Shown here: positions 27,193-35,012 of the stretch, in pieces | How the letters are laid out: each line of letters opens with the position of its first letter | Position numbering within the stretch: position 1 is the stretch's first letter | Source of the DNA: Acidobacteriota bacterium | GTDB taxonomy: Bacteria; Acidobacteriota; Blastocatellia; Pyrinomonadales; Pyrinomonadaceae | Direction of reading: 5' to 3' | Assembly: GCA_003222895.1 (NCBI GenBank) | Contig: QHXI01000064.1 | Coordinates: forward strand, 16,172-80,171 | Length of the DNA: 64,000 bases | The notes under the pieces: model-generated | What the model was told of the DNA's origin: nothing | What the model saw: the letters and a program-made list of their open reading frames with translations, nothing else | The model's database searches: none | Made by a program: the position numbers and the translations under genes

Positions 27193-27702
27193 ATGATGAC
27201 TCTATTGCGGATAATGCTGGTTGCGGTTTTTTTAATGATTGCGACTGGAACAGCGTACGCGCAACGCAAACCCAGCGAAGCAAGCCGGCCGTTCGTGGTC
27301 ATGTCAGCACAGTCGCTCGATGATTTGCAGAAGACAATTCGGCCGGAGAACAAAACGTCAGAGCTCATCGACAGCGGTGGAATGCAACTGCGGGTTGCCG
27401 TCCAGCACGAGAAAGACAAGACGGGCGCGGCGGCGGAATTGCACGATGCTTCAGACGATGTCTATTACGTACTGGATGGGTCAGCGACGCTGGTGCTCGG
27501 CGGAAAATTGGATTCGCCGAAAGAAACCGATCCGGGCGAGTGGCGCAGTCCACGCATCATTGACGGGAAGACGGTTGAAATTAAGAAAGGCGATCTGGTG
27601 ATCGTTCCGCGCGGCACGCCGCATCAACGCAGCACAGAGAATAAAGACCTCACCATGATCCTGATTAAGATCTATGCTGAGCCGCTGAAAAAGAAACCTT
27701 GA
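27193..27702 (+). CDS. Exported cupin-domain protein
   Basis: 169 residues with a signal peptide (LLRIMLVAVFLMIATGTAYAQ). The remainder is one cupin barrel: LRVAVQHEKDKTG, ELHDASDDVYYVLDGSATLVLGG, and KGDLVIVPRGTPHQRST with a metal-binding His. The first HxH is replaced by ELHDA. Function is unknown. It lies 10 bases after the KduI-like gene and directly abuts the following SDR gene (stop-start adjacent), so it belongs to the uronate operon and may act on a periplasmic sugar or sense one. Confidence 0.7.
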   Translation: MMTLLRIMLVAVFLMIATGTAYAQRKPSEASRPFVVMSAQSLDDLQKTIRPENKTSELIDSGGMQLRVAVQHEKDKTGAAAELHDASDDVYYVLDGSATLVLGGKLDSPKETDPGEWRSPRIIDGKTVEIKKGDLVIVPRGTPHQRSTENKDLTMILIKIYAEPLKKKP

Positions 27703-28479
27703 ATGAGTTACAAGTCCTTGGAACTTACCGGGAAGACGGCTGTCGTCATCGGCGGCACATCCGGCATTGGACGCGCGATCGCGCACGGACTTGCCGAAGC
27801 CGGCGCGGATGTTGTGCCGACGTCGCGCCGCGCCGATCAGGTTGAAGCCGCAGCGAAAGAGATTGAGGAACGCGGACGGCGAACCCTGCTCGTCACTTCC
27901 GATGTTGGCGATCGTGAATCGCTTGAACGACTGAGAAACAAAAGCATCGAAGTATTCGGCAAGGTCGATATTCTCGTGAACTGCGCGGGCCGGACGAAAC
28001 GAGCGCCGACGATTGATTTTGCTGAAACTGACTGGAACGACATCTTTGATACGAACCTCACCGGAACGTTGCGAGCATGTCAGATTTTCGGCGAGCACAT
28101 GCTTGAGCGTGCTTACGGACGAATCATTAATATTGCTTCGTTGTCTACATTCGTCGCGTTGTTTGAAGTCGCGGCGTATTCCGCGAGCAAAGCAGCGGTT
28201 GCATCGCTCACGAAATCACTGGCGATTGAGTGGGCGCCACGGGGTGTGAATGTTAACGCGATTGCTCCGGGAGTCTTTCGCACAGCGCTCAATCAAAAAC
28301 TTCTGGATGAAACTGATCGCGGGCGTGAGTTCCTGATGCGCACCCCGATGAAGAGATTCGGCAACGTCGAAGAGCTCGCCGGTGCGGCGGTATTTCTGGC
28401 ATCAGACGCAGCGAGTTTTGTGACCGGCGAGATTCTGGTTGTCGACGGCGGATTTTTCGCCAGCGGCGTCAATCAATAG
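27703..28479 (+). CDS. SDR family oxidoreductase, gluconate/fructuronate reductase-like
   Basis: 258 residues. It has the NAD(P) motif GGTSGIGRAIAHGLAEAGA near residue 17, VNCAG near 91, NIASLSTF with the catalytic Ser, AAYSASKAAVASL with Tyr and Lys, and IAPGVFRTALN. The subgroup resembles gluconate 5-dehydrogenases and SDR-type D-fructuronate reductases (UxuB analogues). It begins on the base after the cupin stop. A role in reducing keto-uronates is likely from context. A fourfold-repeat-like inverted element follows the stop. Confidence 0.78.
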   Translation: MSYKSLELTGKTAVVIGGTSGIGRAIAHGLAEAGADVVPTSRRADQVEAAAKEIEERGRRTLLVTSDVGDRESLERLRNKSIEVFGKVDILVNCAGRTKRAPTIDFAETDWNDIFDTNLTGTLRACQIFGEHMLERAYGRIINIASLSTFVALFEVAAYSASKAAVASLTKSLAIEWAPRGVNVNAIAPGVFRTALNQKLLDETDRGREFLMRTPMKRFGNVEELAGAAVFLASDAASFVTGEILVVDGGFFASGVNQ

Positions 28480-28486
28480 GAGGCTG

Positions 28487-28570
28487 TGTCAGAACCGGAG
28501 CGGTAGCGACCGGGATCAGCAAGTTAAGTTGACTATACAATCCCGTCGCTACGGCTCAGGGTTCTGAGAC
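28487..28570. repeat. Interspersed inverted repeat (GGAGCGGTAGCGACC type)
   Basis: Left arm at 28487-28516 contains CAGAACCGGAGCGGTAGCGA and right arm at 28539-28569 contains its near complement TCGCTACGGCTCAGGGTTCTG. The same element is at 43581-43660, and one arm is found in the 3' end of the KDPG aldolase gene (31934-31963). Confidence 0.75.
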
Positions 28571-28589
28571 TGGCTTCCGTTTTAAGATC

Positions 28590-29981
28590 ATGGATGAAAT
28601 CAGCGAATCGGTAAGATCAACGGCCTTCCCGAAATCTCAATCAAGTGTTCCGCCGTCTCAGGCAGCGGGCGCCAGTGCAACCGGCGCCGTCGCGGCGGTT
28701 TTTGAAACTGTCGATACCAGGATAGGCAATTATCGTTGGGTGATCTGTGCGCTGCTCTTCTTTGCCACGACGATAAATTATGTAGACCGTCAGGTTCTTG
28801 GCATTCTGGCGACCGACGAGACTTTCAAACACACGATCGGTTGGAGCGAGGCTCAGTACGGCTATGTTAATACGGCATTTCAAGCTGCGTATGCGTTGGG
28901 CTTGCTCGTCGTCGGAAATCTGATGGATCGATTCGGCACGCGCAAGGGTTTCTCGCTCGCTATCGTTTTCTGGTCAGTTGCGGCCATGTGTCACTCGCTG
29001 GCGCGTTCGGCCTTTGGTTTCGGCACGGCGCGCTTTGCATTGGGCCTCGGCGAAGCGGGCAACTTTCCCGCTTCAATCAAGACGATCGCCGAATGGTTTC
29101 CAAAAAAAGAACGAGCGCTAGCCACCGGCATCTTTAACAGCGGCTCGAACGTGGGCGCGATCGTGGCGCCTTTGGTCGTGCCGTTCATCGCGATCAATTA
29201 CGGCTGGCAATGGGCTTTCATCATCACCGGCACTCTGGGTTTTATCTGGCTGGCTTTTTGGTTGCTGGTTTATCGACGCCCCGAAGAGCATCCGCGACTG
29301 TCGAAAACTGAGCTTGCGTACATCCAATCAGACCCGGCCGAACCGATGAGCAAAATTCCGTGGGCCCGGCTCGTTCCGCACCGGCAGACGTGGGCGTTCG
29401 CTGTCGGTAAGTTCATGACCGATCCGATCTGGTGGGTTTATCTCTTCTGGATGCCGAAATTTCTGAACACGAATTATGGCTTGAAGATCACTCAAATCGG
29501 TTTGCCGCTGGTGGTAATTTACGTTGCGGCCGATGTCGGCTCGATCGGTGGCGGTTGGCTTTCGTCGACACTTATCAAACGCAACTGGTCAGTGAACAAA
29601 GCACGGAAGACCGCGATGCTCGTGTGCGCACTGGCTGTTGTGCCGGTCATGTTTGCGGCGCGCGCTTCGAACCTTTGGGTCGCGGTCGGTTTCGTTGGTT
29701 TAGCAGCGGCGGCGCACCAGGGTTGGAGCGCAAACATTTTCACGATGGCGTCCGACATGTTCCCACGTCGCGCAGTCGGCTCGGTGGTTGGTATCGGCGG
29801 CATGGCCGGAGCGATTGGCGGCATGCTGATCGCTTCTACTGTCGGGTTGGTACTTCAATACACCGGCTCTTATCTTCCCATCTTCGTGATTGCCGGGAGC
29901 GCCTATCTCGCCGCGCTGGGAATTATTCATTTACTAGCGCCGCGCCTTGAACCCGCGAACGTCGAAGACGCAATGGCCTAA
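28590..29981 (+). CDS. MFS transporter, ACS family, hexuronate (ExuT-like)
   Basis: A 463-residue 12-TM transporter, paralogous to the one at 850. Key blocks are TTINYVDRQVLGILA, LMDRFGTRKGFSLAIVFWS, RFALGLGEAGNFPASIKTIAEWFP and DPIWWVYLFWMPKFL. The N-terminal 45 residues are a hydrophilic extension not seen in the paralogue. Family members bring galacturonate, glucuronate or related acids into the cytosol. Its position between an SDR and KDG kinase supports uronate or ketodeoxy-uronate uptake. Confidence 0.87.
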   Translation: MDEISESVRSTAFPKSQSSVPPSQAAGASATGAVAAVFETVDTRIGNYRWVICALLFFATTINYVDRQVLGILATDETFKHTIGWSEAQYGYVNTAFQAAYALGLLVVGNLMDRFGTRKGFSLAIVFWSVAAMCHSLARSAFGFGTARFALGLGEAGNFPASIKTIAEWFPKKERALATGIFNSGSNVGAIVAPLVVPFIAINYGWQWAFIITGTLGFIWLAFWLLVYRRPEEHPRLSKTELAYIQSDPAEPMSKIPWARLVPHRQTWAFAVGKFMTDPIWWVYLFWMPKFLNTNYGLKITQIGLPLVVIYVAADVGSIGGGWLSSTLIKRNWSVNKARKTAMLVCALAVVPVMFAARASNLWVAVGFVGLAAAAHQGWSANIFTMASDMFPRRAVGSVVGIGGMAGAIGGMLIASTVGLVLQYTGSYLPIFVIAGSAYLAALGIIHLLAPRLEPANVEDAMA

Positions 29982-29988
29982 GAATAGG

Positions 29989-31092
29989 ATGAGCACCGTT
30001 CTGAACGTAAAACCAAAAGAAGACTGCCGTTGGGACCTGGTAAGCCTGGGCGAAGTGATGCTGCGTCTTGATCCTGGTGATGGTCGAGTCGCGACGACGC
30101 GCAGCTTTCGCGTCTGGGAGGGCGGCGGAGAATACAACGTCGCACGCGGATTGAAGCGAGGCTTTGGAATGGATACTACCGTGGTGACTGCGCTGGCTGA
30201 TAATCCGGTGGGCCGACTCGTTCAGGACTTAATTTATCAGGGCGGTGTCGATCAATCACACCTGCGCTGGGTTGCGTACGACGGAATCGGCCGACAAGTC
30301 CGCAATGGATTGAATTTTACTGAGCGAGGGTTCGGCGTACGCGGCGCAGTTGGATGTTCAGATCGCGGACACACCGCCGTGTCGCAATTGCAGCCGGGCG
30401 AGATCGATTGGGAGAAGATCTTCGGCGATGAAGGCGCTCGGTGGTTTCACACCGGCGGAATCTTCTGCGCGCTTTCGGAGACGACGCCGCAGGTTGCTCG
30501 TGAAGCAATCGAAGTCGCGAGAAAGCACGGCACGATCGTTTCTTACGATCTGAATTATCGCGAGTCGCTCTGGAAATCAATCGGGGGCAAGGCGCGCGCG
30601 CAGAAAGTGAATCGAGAGCTGGCTCCGCTGATCGATGTGATGCTTGGCAACGAAGAAGACTTTACGGCGTGTCTTGGCTTCGAAGTCGAAGATGTTGACG
30701 CAAATCTTTCGAAACTCGATACCGAAAATTTCCGACGAATGATCCAACGGGCCACCAAAGAATTCCCGAACTTTAAAGTTGTCGCCACGACATTAAGAAA
30801 TGCGAAGACTGCGACCATTAACGATTGGGGCGCAGTGTGTTTTGCCAGTGGCGAGTTTTACCAAGCGACGACGCGAGAGAACCTGGAAATCTATGATCGC
30901 GTCGGCGGCGGCGATTCGTTTGCGTCAGGATTGATCTATGGCTTCTTGATGAACCAAGGCGTGCAATACGCCGTCGATTGCGGCGCGGCGCACGGCGCGC
31001 TGGCGATGACGACGCCCGGAGATACGACGATGGCCACACTCAGTGATGTTGAGAAGTTGATGAAGGGTGGCGGGGCGCGAGTCGCGAGGTGA
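29989..31092 (+). CDS. kdgK: 2-keto-3-deoxygluconate kinase, PfkB family
   Basis: 367 residues from the ATG at 29989; an in-frame TTG at 29947 lies inside the MFS gene. PfkB features are SLGEVMLRLDPGD, GGGEYNVARGLKRGFG, DLNYRESLW and the anion-hole/catalytic motif YDRVGGGDSFASGLIYG with the base Asp. It phosphorylates KDG to KDPG in the cytosol, the step before the aldolase at 31288. At over 360 residues it is longer than E. coli KdgK, owing to inserts around 120-140 and 220-260. The precise sugar acid is inferred from its neighbours. Confidence 0.82.
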   Translation: MSTVLNVKPKEDCRWDLVSLGEVMLRLDPGDGRVATTRSFRVWEGGGEYNVARGLKRGFGMDTTVVTALADNPVGRLVQDLIYQGGVDQSHLRWVAYDGIGRQVRNGLNFTERGFGVRGAVGCSDRGHTAVSQLQPGEIDWEKIFGDEGARWFHTGGIFCALSETTPQVAREAIEVARKHGTIVSYDLNYRESLWKSIGGKARAQKVNRELAPLIDVMLGNEEDFTACLGFEVEDVDANLSKLDTENFRRMIQRATKEFPNFKVVATTLRNAKTATINDWGAVCFASGEFYQATTRENLEIYDRVGGGDSFASGLIYGFLMNQGVQYAVDCGAAHGALAMTTPGDTTMATLSDVEKLMKGGGARVAR

Positions 31093-31287
31093 GGTTGCAG
31101 CTATGCTGCCGCACAGTGCGGAAAGGCTTTGTCTTTCCGGCCGATGCCAATTTCAGATTCGCGGCGAGGCTGAGCCTCGCCGTCTTCAAAGATTAGGAAG
31201 GAATCGGTAAGGCAGAGCCTGACCGCACTGTGCGGCGGCAAAGCCGCTTCATCCAACTAAATTGTTTGTCCTCTCGACTGATAATTC
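31093..31287. other. Intergenic region with large dyad
   Basis: No gene. GCCGCACAGTGCGG (about 31107-31120) pairs with CCGCACTGTGCGGC (about 31223-31236), and the intervening part holds its own stem GGCGAGGCTGAGCCTCGCC. The dyad separates the KDG kinase and aldolase genes and could attenuate read-through, though no T-tract is present. Confidence 0.45.
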
Positions 31288-31971
31288 ATGACGAAGATTG
31301 AAATCATCAAACGCATCCGTGATATCGGCGTCATCCCGGTGGTGCGCGCATCGTCTGCCGACGAAGCAATTCAAGTTGTCGAAGCAATTAAAGCCGGCGG
31401 CGTTTCGTTGCTTGAAATCACCATGACCGTCCCTGGCGCGGTGCAGGTAATTGAACAGCTGACGAAACGTTTCGTTGACGAAGCAATTGTTGGCGCGGGA
31501 ACTGTGCTCGATCCCGAAACTGCCCGCGCCTGCATCAACGCCGGAGCCAAGTTTATCGTTAGTCCCGCGCTGAATCTCGAAACGATCGCCTGTTGTCGTG
31601 AATTGGACGTGCCGGTGATGCCGGGCGCGCTCACCCCGACTGAAATTGTTCAAGCATGGAATGCCGGAGCGGATTTCGTAAAAGTATTTCCGTGCGGTGC
31701 GATGGGCGGCGCGAACTATATCAAGTGGTTGAAGGCGCCGCTGCCGCAAATCGAATTGGTTCCGACGGGCGGCGTCACGCTCGCGACTGCTGCAAGTTTC
31801 ATTGAAGCCGGTGCGGCAGCAATTGGTGTCGGCGCTGATCTGGTAGACGTGAAAGCGATTCGTGCAGGTCAACCAGAGAAAGTTACGAAAGCGGCGCGTG
31901 CTTTTATCGAAGCCGTAAGCAAAGCCCGAATGAGGTCAGTACCGGGAGCAGTAGCGACCGGGTCTGTATAA
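31288..31971 (+). CDS. eda: KDPG/KHG aldolase
   Basis: 227 residues, a class I (alpha/beta)8 aldolase. It shows GVIPVVRASSADEAIQVVEAI, LLEITMTVPGA with the catalytic Glu, GAGTVLDPETARACINAGAKF, and the Schiff-base Lys in DFVKVFPCGAMGGANYIKW. It splits 2-keto-3-deoxy-6-phosphogluconate to pyruvate and glyceraldehyde-3-phosphate. The C-terminus is unusual: the last ~13 residues (MRSVPGAVATGSV) are encoded by one arm of the interspersed repeat at 31934-31963, making the protein longer than typical members. Confidence 0.9.
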   Translation: MTKIEIIKRIRDIGVIPVVRASSADEAIQVVEAIKAGGVSLLEITMTVPGAVQVIEQLTKRFVDEAIVGAGTVLDPETARACINAGAKFIVSPALNLETIACCRELDVPVMPGALTPTEIVQAWNAGADFVKVFPCGAMGGANYIKWLKAPLPQIELVPTGGVTLATAASFIEAGAAAIGVGADLVDVKAIRAGQPEKVTKAARAFIEAVSKARMRSVPGAVATGSV

Positions 31972-31990
31972 CAGAAGGGGAAAACAATAG

Positions 31991-32362
31991 ATGTCCGCGG
32001 TTCAAGAACTAAGCAAGGCGAAGCACCTCAACTGGTCCACCGTTCCCGTCGAACATCCGGCGGAAGGAATCGAACGCCAGATGGTTGTTGGTCAGCAGAT
32101 GATGATCTGCCGGTTTCGCTTCGCGCCTTTGCTCGTTACTCCCGAACATCGTCATCCGCACGAGCAAATGTCGATGGTGGTTAGCGGCCGCGTGCGTTTC
32201 TTCGTCGAGGGCGAAGAGCGAATCGTTTCACCGGGCGACGTTCTGCACTTTCCTTCAAACTGTCTGCACGGCGCGACCATGATGGATGAAGAGGTCGTGC
32301 TTATAGACATCTTCACGCCTCTGCGCGAAGACTTTCTGTCGCCTCGTTACCCGACTAAATGA
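31991..32362 (+). CDS. KdgF-like cupin (unsaturated uronate ring-opening)
   Basis: A 123-residue single-domain cupin. The metal ligands are in [20 protein letters not shown] (HxH and Glu/Gln) and a later His in SNCLHGATM. The ending [17 protein letters not shown] closely resembles KdgF, which turns 4,5-unsaturated galacturonate or mannuronate into the linear keto form that KduI uses. The gene overlaps kduD by 4 bases (ATGA), which supports this assignment. KdgF is expected in the cytosol, and no signal peptide is seen. Confidence 0.8.
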   Translation: MSAVQELSKAKHLNWSTVPVEHPAEGIERQMVVGQQMMICRFRFAPLLVTPEHRHPHEQMSMVVSGRVRFFVEGEERIVSPGDVLHFPSNCLHGATMMDEEVVLIDIFTPLREDFLSPRYPTK

Positions 32363-33120
32363 TTCTCGATCGATTCAAGCTTGATGGACGAGTCGCACTC
32401 GTGACAGGAGCTTCGACTGGGCTGGGCCAGGCGATTGCGATCGCATTGGCTGAAGCTGGCGCCGACGTCGCCTGTCATGGGAACACTCGGTCGCCCGAAG
32501 GAACGTGCGATGCGATTTCACAGATTGGAAGGAAAGCGTCGGGGGTGACGGGCGATCTGTCCAAGAAGGAAACGCCGCGCGAATTGATCGATGCAACCAT
32601 TAAGGAATTCGGTCGGCTCGACATTTTAGTTAACAACGCCGGCACGATTCGCCGAGCATCCGCAATAGATTATTCAGAAGACGATTGGGCCACCGTAATC
32701 CAAGTTAACCTCTCTGCCGTCTTTCGTCTTTCACAGCTCGCCGGCCGACGGATGATCGAGCAAGGGAACGGGAAAATTATCAACATCGCTTCTCTGCTTT
32801 CCTTTCAAGGCGGCATCACTGTGCCCGCTTACGCTGCTTCCAAAGGCGGCGTCGCGCAATTGACCAAGGCGCTGGCGAACGAATGGGCCGGGAAGGGAAT
32901 CAACGTCAACGCAATCGCGCCCGGCTACATGCGCACCGATAACACGCGCGCGCTACAGCAGGATGAAACGCGCAACCGCCAGATTCTTGAACGCATTCCA
33001 GCCGGCCGTTGGGGCGAACCTTCCGATCTAGCCGGCGCGGCAGTATTCCTGGCATCGTCGGCGAGCGATTACGTAAACGGCGAAATTCTGGTGGTTGACG
33101 GCGGATGGATGGGAAGATGA
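32359..33120 (+). CDS. kduD: 2-dehydro-3-deoxy-D-gluconate 5-dehydrogenase
   Basis: 253 residues, the classical length. It starts [20 protein letters not shown] and matches KduD throughout: [112 protein letters not shown] and [15 protein letters not shown]. It reduces 2,5-diketo-3-deoxygluconate (DKII) to KDG with NAD(P)H in the cytosol. It overlaps kdgF-like by 4 bases and is the last gene of the cluster, converging on a minus-strand LarA-like gene. Confidence 0.92.
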   Translation: MILDRFKLDGRVALVTGASTGLGQAIAIALAEAGADVACHGNTRSPEGTCDAISQIGRKASGVTGDLSKKETPRELIDATIKEFGRLDILVNNAGTIRRASAIDYSEDDWATVIQVNLSAVFRLSQLAGRRMIEQGNGKIINIASLLSFQGGITVPAYAASKGGVAQLTKALANEWAGKGINVNAIAPGYMRTDNTRALQQDETRNRQILERIPAGRWGEPSDLAGAAVFLASSASDYVNGEILVVDGGWMGR

Positions 33121-33151
33121 TTTTAGAGTCGATGTCAGTCTCATGCGAGGC

Positions 33152-34381
33152 TCAAACCAAATACAAATCTCGTCCCGCCCGTTCCACTACCAGGGTATCC
33201 GGATCGTTTTCATAATCTTCACGCCGAAACTGTCGATAGTCCATGAATCCAAGATGCACGCGCCGGCACGTTTCCTCGTCGAGCGCCGAAGCCATCGTAA
33301 TCCGGTAACGCGGAACTACGCGGCCTTGTTCATCGCGCTTGCCCGCATAGGACACATGCGCGAGATGCGCCGCGACCGCAAGATTGCTTTGTAGCTCGGT
33401 CGAGAGCGCTACCATTTCTCGAACTCGATCCAACGGAGCATAGCCGTACTTTTCAATTAAGCGCCCGTGCGTTTCGGAAATCGATCGAAGATGGGGCGCA
33501 TAAATGATCAGCTCGCCGCCTTCCTCGATGATTCCGCCGAGCTTGTAACTCGCCTTGCCGCCAACCCAAAGCTCGTCGTAATGCTCATCGAGTAAAGCCA
33601 CGACTCGTTTATATTTGCGGCCGGTATATTTGATGTGAACATGCCGGCTCACTTCTGCGGCCGCGCGAAATGCTTCGCGAAAGTCTCCCGCGAATAATGC
33701 GTGCGTACGCAACCGATCGTTGTCATCGCGCGAAACGACAGAGTTCAGCGTGATGATTTGAGCAGAGACAAAATCCGCCGCCGCTTCAATCATGTGACGG
33801 GTTGGAGTTTCGACGCGGCCAATGACGTTCTCGATGCTGGCGAGCGCGCCCAACCAATGCGTTGCGTGCGTGAGGTCGGGACCGGCAACTCCGGGAAAAA
33901 GATATTTCGCGCCGCCGGCGAATCCGGCGACTTCATGCGGCACGGTCGCGCTGAAAATCAGAATCGTGTCGTAGATTCCCGGCGCCAGACGACGATTCAG
34001 TTCACCGATCGTCGCCAGCTCTTGGGGATCGTTCCACCGGTGATCGAAAATTTCGCCTAGCCCGGCCAGTGTCTTGTCTTCCGACGATCCGATCTTCAAA
34101 CGCTTTTCAGCTTCCGACATTGCCACGTGCGTTCCCTGAGCGACGAGGGCGTCGAATTGCACAACCTGGCGTTCCGACAGAATCTCGGCCGCGAAGGGAA
34201 ACAAAACATCGGTGTTGTCATCGCGAGTCCTGTCAGGAATGATTGCGAGGACGCGCGCGTCCGGTCCGACATTCATCAGCGACTGCTCCACGATCGCGCG
34301 CAAGTCCGCCGATGAAAGATCGGCGTCCGCGGATCCTCTACCGATAACTTCTGCTATTTGTTTACTGGCGGTTGTCTGCAA
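33152..34381 (-). CDS. LarA-family (DUF2088) nickel-pincer racemase/epimerase
   Basis: 409 residues. The residues that hold the nickel-pincer nucleotide in LarA are all visible: PDRTR near 49-53, THVAM with His85, PHEVAGFAGGAKYLFPGVAG with His149 and Lys159, and His175 sixteen residues after the lysine, the same spacing as in lactate racemase. Known LarA relatives racemise or epimerise 2-hydroxy acids, including sugar acids. Beside a uronate cluster and facing kduD, epimerisation at C2 of an aldonate or uronate product is a plausible role. The cofactor genes larB/C/E are not in the window. Confidence 0.8.
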   Translation of the reverse strand: MQTTASKQIAEVIGRGSADADLSSADLRAIVEQSLMNVGPDARVLAIIPDRTRDDNTDVLFPFAAEILSERQVVQFDALVAQGTHVAMSEAEKRLKIGSSEDKTLAGLGEIFDHRWNDPQELATIGELNRRLAPGIYDTILIFSATVPHEVAGFAGGAKYLFPGVAGPDLTHATHWLGALASIENVIGRVETPTRHMIEAAADFVSAQIITLNSVVSRDDNDRLRTHALFAGDFREAFRAAAEVSRHVHIKYTGRKYKRVVALLDEHYDELWVGGKASYKLGGIIEEGGELIIYAPHLRSISETHGRLIEKYGYAPLDRVREMVALSTELQSNLAVAAHLAHVSYAGKRDEQGRVVPRYRITMASALDEETCRRVHLGFMDYRQFRREDYENDPDTLVVERAGRDLYLV

Positions 34382-34775
34382 GAGGCTTAAGGCTGAATTC
34401 AGCTCTACAAATCTTGACGATCGAAACGCGCGTCTACTTTATGTATTCCCAATGCCACGGCTCGGCCCGTTGTGAATCAAGAAAGTCTACGCCGAACCAG
34501 GCAGCAACGGTTAATAGGCGATGTTGATTCTCAACTTCATAAAAAACATCGGCGGCAGATTAGCAGATGAATGGACACATGGTCACGGTTTGTTCGTACA
34601 GGCGATTGTCTTAATCTGAGATTCTCAACTGCTTCTCTGCGGTCTCTGCGTTTACGGCTTCTTTTAATCTGCGGTAAATCATTTTCTGGGGGACTCTTCA
34701 ACGCAGAGGCCGCAGGTTTTCACAGAGGTACCAGAGAAAAACAATAACTGAGACACGACGAAGAACGGCCGGCGT
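34382..34775. repeat. Intergenic region with CTCTGCG heptad inverted repeat
   Basis: No gene is seen between the LarA-like gene and the his promoter. CTTCTCTGCGGTCTCTGCG (34632-34650) is mirrored by ACGCAGAGGCCGCAGG and CACAGAGG (34701-34728), a further heptad-repeat pair with a loop of about 50 bases. The segment 34382-34630 is featureless by eye apart from probable promoter sequence of the LarA-like gene. Confidence 0.55.
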
Positions 34776-34805
34776 TTGACATCAGCGCCGTGACTCGCGT
34801 ATACA
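34776..34805 (+). promoter_or_regulatory. Promoter of the his operon
   Basis: TTGACA (34776-34781) and TATACA (34800-34805) are 18 bases apart. Transcription should begin near 34812, leaving a short 5' untranslated segment before the leader peptide start at 34829. Confidence 0.65.
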
Positions 34806-34828
34806 CGGGGTTGCAAAAGGCTGATTGA

Positions 34829-34924
34829 ATGAGTTTTAGTTGCCATCATCATCACGGACATCACCACCATGCCGCTCATCATCGGCATGTGGCAGCGTGT
34901 TCCGGATGGTTGACTAGGGACTGA
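34829..34924 (+). CDS. hisL: his operon leader peptide
   Basis: A 31-residue frame starting MSFSC and then HHHHGHHHHAAHHRH, ending at TGA 34922. Eleven of 31 residues are histidine, clustered at positions 6-20. An AAAAGG ribosome site lies 8 bases before the ATG and a sigma-70 promoter ends 23 bases before it. It precedes a terminator (34959-35000) and hisZ. This is the layout of histidine attenuators: when His-tRNA is scarce the ribosome stalls in the His run and the operon is read. The peptide itself needs no function. Confidence 0.92.
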   Translation: MSFSCHHHHGHHHHAAHHRHVAACSGWLTRD

Positions 34925-34969
34925 TCGAGCTTAGCCAAAACACAAACGGAATTTTTAGACCCGCTGCCA
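34890..34969 (+). promoter_or_regulatory. Antiterminator pairing of the his attenuator
   Basis: TGGCAGCG at 34890-34897, just after the last His codon, is exactly complementary to CGCTGCCA at 34962-34969, which is the 5' arm of the terminator. Pairing of these two would prevent the terminator. A ribosome that finishes the leader (stop at 34922) covers the first segment and frees the second. Confidence 0.75.
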
Positions 34970-35000
34970 GAACCCATGTTTGGCAGGGGTTTTTGTTTTT
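34959..35000 (+). terminator. his attenuator terminator
   Basis: ACCCGCTGCCAGAAC (34959-34973) pairs with GTTTGGCAGGGGT (34978-34990) around a CCAT loop, giving 13 pairs with two bulged G residues, followed by a T-rich tract TTTTGTTTTT to 35000. The hisZ ATG is 13 bases further on. Confidence 0.88.
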
Positions 35001-35012
35001 AGCGAGAGATTT

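Noticed and set aside
34980..35012. Earlier GTG start for hisZ
   Set aside because: It would lie within the terminator hairpin and T-tract; the ATG at 35013 matches family starts.
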